This document shows positions 37,082-42,617 of a DNA stretch of 42,617 nucleotides, piece after piece. Where the stretch lies: assembly GCA_900556025.1 (NCBI GenBank), contig USNG01000010.1, forward strand, positions 1-42,617. Reading direction: 5' to 3'. This DNA is from an uncultured Mycoplasmatota bacterium. Lineage in GTDB: Bacteria; Bacillota_I; Bacilli_A; RF39; UBA660. A program made the position numbers and the translations under genes. Below the pieces are notes generated by a model. It was given only the letters and a program-made list of their open reading frames with translations, had not been told where the DNA came from and ran no database searches. Position 1 is the stretch's first letter, and the number at the start of each line of letters is the position of its first letter.

Positions 37082-37990
37082 ATGAGTAAGAATATATTAG
37101 AACCTAAAACTATAAATATAGATGGAGATAATATAACTCTTTATACTGCTAGATTTAATGGTCTATATGACTTATATGATTATTTAAAAAGTAATCCGAA
37201 AATTAATACAAAAGCTTTTAATGAAGACTATTTATCAAGTATTTATTTTGATGGAAATATTAGTTATGAAGAAGCATTAGAAAATTTAAAATCAAAAGAT
37301 TTTAGTGAAGAGTCATTATTAAGATTGAAAGAAAAACTACCTATAGTAAATAGAAGAGTCGCAAGTAAATATATTTTAGAAAGAAGTGTATCTGGAGGAA
37401 CAATAAACATACCTGCATTTTGCCAAGGAGATCCAAATTGTTATGAAATAGAAGAAAGAGTGAAATCTCCTAATTATATAAAACTATTTATTAGTTTAAA
37501 CTATGGTTCTAAAACAACAACAAATCAAATAGATAATAGAGCCATAATAATCGCAAGCCTAGTTGATTATTTAGAAAGAGCAAACTATCATGTTGAATTA
37601 AATTGTTTTGCATTATCTTATTGTTATAGTGAGGTAATGAAAATATTAATTAATATTAAAAAACCAACAGAAAAAACTAACATGAATGATTTTTGTAAAA
37701 TGTTTAATGAAGAATTTCTAAGAAGACTATTATTTAGAGTTCAAGAAACAATGGATTTTCAAGAAGCATGGAGTGAAAATGGATATGGTTGGTTAGTCGG
37801 ACCAGAATCAACTAAAAAGATATTAGATATAGATTCAAAAGAAGTATTAATTGGTTCTCCAAAAGATTTAGGCATCAAAGGAAATGATTTAATAGAAGAC
37901 TATATAAGTACTTTAAATAATATTAATTTAACAGGTACAATAAATTCTGAAAGGTTAAAAGAAGAATTATCTCTTAGAAGAAAGATGTAG
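37082..37990 (+). CDS. Partner protein of the MoxR-like ATPase, DUF7192-like (possibly VWA-like)
   Basis: The 302-residue cytoplasmic protein resembles proteins of the DUF7192 group often paired with AAA ATPases: R-R-V-A-S-K near 92, a G-G-T-I-N-I-P-A-F-C-Q-G-D-P stretch, then a strand-helix-strand unit (LFISLNYGS ... AIIIASLVDYLERANYHVEL). The last part resembles the start of a VWA domain, but the metal-site D-x-S-x-S motif is not intact. It follows the AAA+ gene by eight bases with GGTG before the ATG. Assignment is by pattern and context and could be wrong. Confidence 0.7.
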   Translation: MSKNILEPKTINIDGDNITLYTARFNGLYDLYDYLKSNPKINTKAFNEDYLSSIYFDGNISYEEALENLKSKDFSEESLLRLKEKLPIVNRRVASKYILERSVSGGTINIPAFCQGDPNCYEIEERVKSPNYIKLFISLNYGSKTTTNQIDNRAIIIASLVDYLERANYHVELNCFALSYCYSEVMKILINIKKPTEKTNMNDFCKMFNEEFLRRLLFRVQETMDFQEAWSENGYGWLVGPESTKKILDIDSKEVLIGSPKDLGIKGNDLIEDYISTLNNINLTGTINSERLKEELSLRRKM

Positions 37991-38008
37991 AAAATATCTA
38001 TATCTTTT
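37982..38008 (+). terminator. Weak terminator after the MoxR-like operon
   Basis: AAGATGTAG and CTATATCTT pair (one G-U) across the stop codon, followed by only TT. It overlaps the promoter of the next gene. Confidence 0.4.
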
Positions 38009-38016
38009 GTTATAAT
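38008..38016 (+). promoter_or_regulatory. Promoter of tsaC
   Basis: TGT-TATAAT is an extended -10. The predicted leader of about 12 bases (AGGGTGTATAAAT) is mostly ribosome binding site. Confidence 0.6.
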
Positions 38017-38034
38017 CTAGTAGGGTGTATAAAT

Positions 38035-38640
38035 ATGAATGAAGAAATAAATAAAATAATAGATGTTTTGTCTAAAGGTGAAATAGCAATATTACCAACA
38101 GATACTGTTTATGGTTTAACTGGTGACGCAACTAGTTTAAAAGCTATTAAACTTGCAAATGATATTAAAAAAAGAGAAAAATCACAACCTTTATTAATTT
38201 TAGTTTCTAGCATTGATATGTTAAAAAAATACACTAAAAATATAAGTGATTTAGAATTAGAAGTTATAAATAAATATTGGCCTAATAAACTAACTGTTTT
38301 ATTCGAAAAAAATGATTTATTAAGTGATGAATTAACAGCTTCATCTCCATATGTAGGAGTAAGAATGCCTGATAATAAATTACTTTTAGATATAATGAAT
38401 AAATATAATAAACCATTACTTTCTACTAGTGCTAATATACATAGTAAAGATGTTATAACTAAAATATCATTATTAGAGGATGAAATGAGAGATAGTGTTT
38501 CATATATATATGATGCAGGAGAATTAAGTACTACAGCATCAACACTAATAAAAATAGAAAATGGTAAGATTAAAATACTAAGAGAAGGAGAACTTGCAAG
38601 TCAAATATTAAAAGACTTTGAAAGCATAATAGAGAAATAA
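38035..38640 (+). CDS. tsaC: L-threonylcarbamoyladenylate synthase, short YrdC type
   Basis: The 201-residue protein is a YrdC/Sua5-domain enzyme that makes threonylcarbamoyl-AMP from Thr, bicarbonate and ATP, the first step of t6A37 modification of ANN-decoding tRNAs. Motifs are PTDTVYGLTGDA (21-32), KKREKSQPLLILV (45-57, the K-x-R segment), YWPNKLTVLF (81-90), VGVRMPD (107-113) and the STSAN signature (130-134). It lacks the C-terminal Sua5 domain of the 350-residue form, so it is the short type. Partners TsaB, TsaD and TsaE are not in this window. Confidence 0.93.
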   Translation: MNEEINKIIDVLSKGEIAILPTDTVYGLTGDATSLKAIKLANDIKKREKSQPLLILVSSIDMLKKYTKNISDLELEVINKYWPNKLTVLFEKNDLLSDELTASSPYVGVRMPDNKLLLDIMNKYNKPLLSTSANIHSKDVITKISLLEDEMRDSVSYIYDAGELSTTASTLIKIENGKIKILREGELASQILKDFESIIEK

Positions 38641-39074
38641 TGGAAGAAAGACTTAAAAAACTTTATAGTAATGATGAAAATGAAGCAAATAAATCATTAG
38701 AAGAATTAGAAAATGTTACATCAGAATGTATACTATTATATGATTATTTTGATCAAATACTACCTATGCTAAATGATAAAAATAATTTAATTAAATTAAG
38801 AGGATACCTTCTTATATGTGATTTAGCTAAATGGGATAAAAAACATAAAATAAATGAAAATATTAATCAAATATTAACTGTATTTGATATAAAAGATCAA
38901 ATTATTTTAAGACATTGTATTCAAAAAACAAATCTTCTTTTATTTCATATTCCCGAATTAAAAGATATAGTTATAAATAAATTAGAAAATATAGATTTAA
39001 AATCTTTTGAAGAAAATGAAGTGTTTTTGATAAATAGTGATATTAATAAATTATTAAGAGGATTAAATGAATAA
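38640..39074 (+). CDS. Small HEAT-repeat-like protein, often annotated as 'SufBD protein'
   Basis: The 144-residue helical protein fits a Firmicute family of small HEAT-like proteins: an N-terminal L-x-K-L-Y-S-x-D-x-x-x-A, L-Y-D-Y-F-D in the middle, R-G-Y-L-L-I-C-D-L-A-K-W-D, and I-x-x-I-L-x-V-F-D followed by R-H-C-I-Q. The databank name SufBD is a misnomer for this family and does not imply iron-sulfur assembly. Its ATG overlaps the tsaC stop by one base (TAATG), so it is coupled to tsaC. Confidence 0.75.
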   Translation: MEERLKKLYSNDENEANKSLEELENVTSECILLYDYFDQILPMLNDKNNLIKLRGYLLICDLAKWDKKHKINENINQILTVFDIKDQIILRHCIQKTNLLLFHIPELKDIVINKLENIDLKSFEENEVFLINSDINKLLRGLNE

Positions 39075-39324
39075 TTTAAAAGAAAAATATGAAAAACTTA
39101 AAAAATTAATTTCTGAAATGATAAATAAAGATGAAGAATTTAAAAGAACTCATAAAAGGGAACATTTAGTTTCTTATGAAAGTAGTAATAAAGATACTCC
39201 AAGTAGAATAGAAAGTAAAATTGATCATGGAAAAGAATCATTAATGGCTATATTAATCTTGGGTGTTATATTTTTAATTCTTGCTTTAGTTATTTATATT
39301 ATGTATAGGAATTTTGTTAATTAA
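39067..39324 (+). CDS. Small tail-anchored membrane protein
   Basis: The 85-residue protein has a charged helical N-terminal part (1-55, possibly coiled coil) and a single C-terminal membrane helix (about 60-80) followed by MYRNFVN. The topology fits a tail-anchored protein with its bulk in the cytoplasm. It overlaps the HEAT-like gene by eight bases. No family is recognised. Confidence 0.65.
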   Translation: MNNLKEKYEKLKKLISEMINKDEEFKRTHKREHLVSYESSNKDTPSRIESKIDHGKESLMAILILGVIFLILALVIYIMYRNFVN

Positions 39325-39325
39325 T

Positions 39326-39354
39326 TTGACCAATTTCATATAATGTGTTATAAT
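39326..39354 (+). promoter_or_regulatory. Promoter of the 66-residue protein
   Basis: TTGACC (39326-39331), 17 bases and TATAAT (39349-39354) preceded by TGT. It is followed by a GGGGG-containing ribosome binding site before ATG 39383. Confidence 0.8.
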
Positions 39355-39382
39355 ACATAGACTTGTAAAGGGGGAAAGTATT

Positions 39383-39583
39383 ATGACAATAAAAAATAAA
39401 ATTAGTTTTCTTAAATCTGTTAAGAATCAAATTATTTTAGCTAGTAAGGTTAAAGGTGAATTTTATGATGATGCTACTATCGAAAAAATCAGATCTATAG
39501 AGGAAAAAATAGCATATTTAAATTCATTATTAGATGCAGGTATGACTACTGAACCTGCTGCTGTAATAAGCTTACATAAATAA
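39383..39583 (+). CDS. Small helical hypothetical protein
   Basis: The 66-residue soluble protein is basic at its start and predicted helical (about 5-50, with heptad-like Ile/Leu spacing). It has a strong private promoter, a strong ribosome binding site (AAAGGGGGAAAG) and its own terminator, so it is likely well expressed. No family is recognised. Confidence 0.65.
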   Translation: MTIKNKISFLKSVKNQIILASKVKGEFYDDATIEKIRSIEEKIAYLNSLLDAGMTTEPAAVISLHK

Positions 39584-39605
39584 ACTCAATATTGAGTTTT
39601 TTTTA
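39582..39605 (+). terminator. Rho-independent terminator, also carrying a -35 element
   Basis: AAACTCAAT and ATTGAGTTT (39582-39599) are a perfect palindrome followed by T. The right arm contains TTGAGT (39592-39597), which is spaced 17 bases from the next gene's -10. Confidence 0.85.
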
Positions 39606-39620
39606 TTGGTTTGTTATAAT
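39592..39620 (+). promoter_or_regulatory. Promoter of the 563-residue surface protein
   Basis: TTGAGT (39592-39597), 17 bases and TATAAT (39615-39620) preceded by TGT. The -35 lies within the terminator of the previous gene. Confidence 0.6.
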
Positions 39621-39650
39621 TAGTTTATTATTAAGATAGTAGGTGTTAAT

Positions 39651-41342
39651 ATGAATGAAGTAAATAATGAAAATAATAATTTAGGTACTGAAAATAATGT
39701 TTCTACACCAAATATTGAACCTAATGTAGAAAGTGTAAGTGTTCCAAGTGTAGAGAATGTAAGCATTCCAAATGCAGAGAATACAAACGTTCCTTCAACG
39801 GAAAATGAAGTAACTGAAGTAAGTGAAACAGTGGTGAGTATACCAAGTACAGAACAAGTACCATCTATGCAAACATCAGTTACATCTGTAGAACCTGTTA
39901 TTAATACAGAACCTAAAATTGAAAGTACAGAAAATACAGCTTCAACTCCAGAAGTAATAGAACCTCAAGAAGAAGTGTCGCCACTAAGTACAAGTGAACC
40001 TAATGGTGAAACTCATACTAATGAATTATCTGAATTTAGTGATCTAAGAGAAAAGAAAACTAAAAAAACATTAATCACATTAGCAATAATATTTGTAGTA
40101 ATAATAGCTTCATTATTCGGCGTATACTTTTTATATTTAACTCCACAAAGCTATTTTAGTAAAACATTAGAAAATATATCTATATTCGCAAGCACATTCT
40201 TTGATAATTCAGTTAGTATATTTGGTAAAGACTATAACACTTTATTAGGTGACTATACTACAACTATTACATTAGAACAAAATAGTAATAAAATATCACT
40301 TAACTTAAATGGAAATGTAGGTTATGATAAAAAAGAAAATAATACATATTTAACTGGAGAATTAAAAGATTCTAATTCAAAATTATTAGATTTTAACTTA
40401 TTTATTGATAAAACAAATAAATTATATTTTAATTCTAAAGATATATTTGATAAAACAATATTTACTGATATAAATGAAACAATAAATGAAATTAATCCGG
40501 ACAATAATATTAATTATTCACAATTAACTAAAGATTTGACTAATATTACTGATAGTATTTCTTATCTAAGTAATAAAATAGTTAATTCATATAAAGATAA
40601 TTATGAAAGCGATAAATTAAAAAAGAATATTGAAAATAAAAAAATAGTTAATAAAAAAGTATTAACTATGAAAATAACTAATGAAATGACTAGTGAAGAA
40701 TTAAAGACAGTTTTAAGTAAAATATTAGATGATCTAATTAAAGATGAAAAGTCTTTAGAAGCAATAAGTGTAATAGTAAATGAAGATACAAATTCTAAAG
40801 TTACTACTAGTGATGTAAAAGAACTATTAACAAATGTAAAAGATAGTATAAAAGAAAATACTGAAGATAAGAAAGTAAAAATGATTATTAATTATTCTAT
40901 ATTATCTAAAGAATTTGTTTATGCAGAAATACAAATTGATAATGATGATACAATTATAATTAAACAAGAAGATGGAATTTATTATATGACATTTGAAGAA
41001 TCATCAGGAAGTGATAAAACTAAAATAGATATTCAATATAATTCTAAAGATGAAGATTATACAATTATATTTAGTGAAAATGAACAAGAAATAACTATTA
41101 ATGCTAAAACAAAGAAAGTATCAGATAAAGAATATAAATATAATATGTCTGTTAAAAGTAATATATCTTCTATGAACTTAACTTATGACTTAGTAACAAC
41201 AATTAAATTAGATGAAAAATTAGAAAACTTTGATACTACTAATGCCATTAATGTAAATAGTTTAACAGAAGAAGAACAAATGGAAATAACTACTAAAGTT
41301 TATTCAATATTACTTGGTAGTTCAAACATCATTACAAACTAA
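39651..41342 (+). CDS. Single-pass membrane protein with long disordered cytoplasmic N-terminus
   Basis: Residues 1-135 of 563 are low complexity, rich in Glu, Asn, Ser, Val, Thr and Pro, with degenerate copies of V-P-S-x-E-N / I-P-N-A-E-N (about 25-52). A basic patch K-K-T-K-K-T then leads into a membrane helix (139-162), leaving about 400 residues outside. The ectodomain begins T-P-Q-S-Y-F and shows alternating amphipathic strands (T-T-T-I-T-L, N-L-N-G-N-V), reminiscent of lipoprotein-like beta folds, but no family is assigned. Its topology recalls the 282-residue protein of the ATPase operon, without clear sequence similarity. Confidence 0.75.
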   Translation: MNEVNNENNNLGTENNVSTPNIEPNVESVSVPSVENVSIPNAENTNVPSTENEVTEVSETVVSIPSTEQVPSMQTSVTSVEPVINTEPKIESTENTASTPEVIEPQEEVSPLSTSEPNGETHTNELSEFSDLREKKTKKTLITLAIIFVVIIASLFGVYFLYLTPQSYFSKTLENISIFASTFFDNSVSIFGKDYNTLLGDYTTTITLEQNSNKISLNLNGNVGYDKKENNTYLTGELKDSNSKLLDFNLFIDKTNKLYFNSKDIFDKTIFTDINETINEINPDNNINYSQLTKDLTNITDSISYLSNKIVNSYKDNYESDKLKKNIENKKIVNKKVLTMKITNEMTSEELKTVLSKILDDLIKDEKSLEAISVIVNEDTNSKVTTSDVKELLTNVKDSIKENTEDKKVKMIINYSILSKEFVYAEIQIDNDDTIIIKQEDGIYYMTFEESSGSDKTKIDIQYNSKDEDYTIIFSENEQEITINAKTKKVSDKEYKYNMSVKSNISSMNLTYDLVTTIKLDEKLENFDTTNAINVNSLTEEEQMEITTKVYSILLGSSNIITN

Positions 41343-41366
41343 AAGAGGGTAAACCTCTTTTTTATT
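41342..41366. terminator. Terminator between convergent genes
   Basis: AAAGAGG (41342-41348) and CCTCTTT (41354-41360) form a stem with loop GTAAA, with A and T runs on the two sides. It can serve both the plus-strand gene and the minus-strand DHHW gene. Confidence 0.85.
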
Positions 41367-42447
41367 TTAGAGAATAACTCTCATTAATTAACATTGTGTT
41401 ATATATAAATAATGCATCTTGATAATCATTAAAATCTATATAATTATTTAATAGTTTAGGATTAATATATCTAGTATCAACAACTGTTATTTTATTATAT
41501 CCACTTATTAAAAGAGGAATAAGACTACTACCATAAGAATCTCTAAATACTATTAAATTCTTATTTGAATTATTATTGTTATTAATTATTGTTAATAATG
41601 AAGCAGAACCTGATAAATATATCTCATAAGCATCACTATTATTGACTTTACTCATGTCATAAATATTTTCAAATTTATTAGTTTCATAATTATATAAAGT
41701 ACTATTTAATATATCACTATTTTCTAATATATTTATTTTATCACATACATCACTAATTAATATTTGACCACTATAAACGCCCTTAAAACATGAACTAGCT
41801 TCTTTAACAATATAATTATCATTAACATTAAAATTCATAGAAATAGATAATTTATTTACAACATCATTAAGAGACTCTTGTTTCCAATGAGTATCAGTTT
41901 TATAATAATCATCTAATTTTAATGTATCAAATAAATCAATATAATTAATATCAATTAATTCTTTATTCATTATATCTTTGAGATTATTATAATCAAGTTT
42001 TAAATTATCTTTATTAATAAAATAGTTTTTATCAGGAATAATAGAATAATATATATTTTTATTACTTAAGTAATTATTTTTAATATAATTAATTTTATTA
42101 GTCATATTTATAACTGATTTCTCATCTAAAGGATATAATTCCTTTATAATATAATCATTATAAATATATAAATTGTTATAATTATTTTTAGTAATCATTT
42201 CTATATTAACTTTTGTTTTTCTAAGATTATCTCTTCCTATAAATTGATCAGTTGTATATTTATCTAATTTATCTGCTAATGTTTTATCAAATATACTTTT
42301 AAATGTTATTTTTGGAAATTGTTCTAATTGTCTTCTTTCTGTATAAGAAATTTTATCGTCTTTTTTTATTATATTTAATATCATTATAATTATTAGAATA
42401 AATGCAAATAGTATAGATATTAATTTATCTTTAAAATCATTTGTCAT
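41362..42447 (-). CDS. DHHW family protein (SGNH/AlgX-like, partner of an MBOAT)
   Basis: The 361-residue protein has an N-terminal membrane anchor (about 9-27) followed by R-R-Q-L-E-Q-F-P (38-45), a typical start of this family. Catalytic-type motifs are D-T-H-W (185-188) and R-D-S-Y-G-S (302-307), as in AlgX/AlgJ-like and DHHW proteins that help O-acetylate extracellular polymers. The upstream neighbour on the same strand is an MBOAT acyltransferase, which supplies acetyl groups across the membrane, so the pair probably acetylates a cell-surface glycan or similar polymer; the polymer cannot be told. AAGGAG lies eight bases before the ATG. Confidence 0.85.
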   Translation of the reverse strand: MTNDFKDKLISILFAFILIIIMILNIIKKDDKISYTERRQLEQFPKITFKSIFDKTLADKLDKYTTDQFIGRDNLRKTKVNIEMITKNNYNNLYIYNDYIIKELYPLDEKSVINMTNKINYIKNNYLSNKNIYYSIIPDKNYFINKDNLKLDYNNLKDIMNKELIDINYIDLFDTLKLDDYYKTDTHWKQESLNDVVNKLSISMNFNVNDNYIVKEASSCFKGVYSGQILISDVCDKINILENSDILNSTLYNYETNKFENIYDMSKVNNSDAYEIYLSGSASLLTIINNNNNSNKNLIVFRDSYGSSLIPLLISGYNKITVVDTRYINPKLLNNYIDFNDYQDALFIYNTMLINESYSLK

Positions 42448-42456
42448 AATTTCTCC

Positions 42457-42617
42457 TTAAAATCTAAAATATAAAAATGGATTATATGAGTTATCTATTA
42501 AATATACTGTTACTATAAATAGTAATAATACTAAATATATTGGTTCTAATAAATTAATAACTTTATTAATCTTTTTATTATTTTTAAGTTTTTCTATTAT
42601 ATTTTTAAATAGGGGAG
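42457..42617 (-). CDS. MBOAT family O-acyltransferase, C-terminal part only
   Basis: Cut by the window edge. The 53 visible codons encode a short basic stretch, one membrane helix and the ending N-S-Y-N-P-F-L-Y-F-R-F, the characteristic end of AlgI/DltB-type MBOAT proteins (N-P-F-I-Y-F-R-F). Its stop lies just before the ribosome binding site of the DHHW gene, so the two form an operon. Confidence 0.85.
   Translation of the reverse strand, partial: PLFKNIIEKLKNNKKINKVINLLEPIYLVLLLFIVTVYLIDNSYNPFLYFRF

Overview
The window is a very AT-rich, almost entirely one-directional stretch of a low-GC Firmicute chromosome. AGA arginine codons dominate. Long genes read through with TGG for tryptophan and use TAA, TAG and (three times) TGA as stops, so the code is standard and this is not a TGA=Trp mycoplasma. 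A clear homologue of the spore outer-coat protein CotE, together with single-copy bacterial genes (ligA, a PRPP synthetase, tsaC, a DHH phosphodiesterase), points to a gut-type member of the class Bacilli related to the Mollicutes branch. The exact lineage cannot be fixed from the sequence alone.

Layout. 1-816: the tail of a conjugative-transfer module (an unknown small gene and a PrgI-family membrane gene). It runs with an overlap into an agmatine deiminase gene (791-1900) of different codon use. 1978-3082: a small protein with a possible Cys-His-Asp triad, then CotE. 3193-28075: the centrepiece, three consecutive transcription units making one apparent system. Unit A (3193 to about 10156) encodes two membrane-anchored surface proteins, one of 1758 residues. 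Unit B (10251-16914) encodes, in the order of a classical atp operon, a c-like proteolipid, a b-delta-like fusion, alpha-, gamma-, beta- and epsilon-like F1 subunits, a polytopic membrane protein and a membrane-anchored ectodomain protein. Unit C (16990-28075) encodes a 3538-residue surface protein with a membrane segment at each end, and a small DUF4358-like membrane protein. 28289-32939: DUF1653 protein, ligA, a GdpP-like DHH phosphodiesterase and a PRPP synthetase preceded by a leader peptide and terminator. 33002-33511: HAD-like protein. 33602-37990: an operon of an unknown protein, a MoxR-like AAA+ ATPase and a possible VWA-like partner. 38035-39324: tsaC, a HEAT-like protein and a small membrane protein. 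39383-41342: a small protein and a membrane-anchored surface protein. On the minus strand at the right edge are a DHHW-family protein and the end of an MBOAT acyltransferase.

How the central genes may work together. The beta-like subunit keeps its P-loop and catalytic Glu, and the alpha-like subunit keeps its arginine finger, so the F1-like head should hydrolyse ATP. The c-like subunit keeps the proteolipid hairpin and polar loop but has Ala where the ion-carrying carboxylate belongs. No recognisable a subunit is encoded. The simplest reading is an ATP-driven rotary or cyclic machine that no longer pumps ions and is instead coupled through the membrane to giant adhesin-like surface proteins. 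This resembles the F1-like X0 (type 2/3) ATPases known in mycoplasmas, but with its descent from F1Fo still readable. The function (surface movement, adhesion, ligand processing) is inference.

No tRNA, rRNA, insertion sequence, CRISPR array or replication origin was seen. No gene-free stretch exceeds 300 bases. The longest (9954-10250 and 28076-28288) hold small ORFs, terminators, a promoter and a gene remnant, which are listed.
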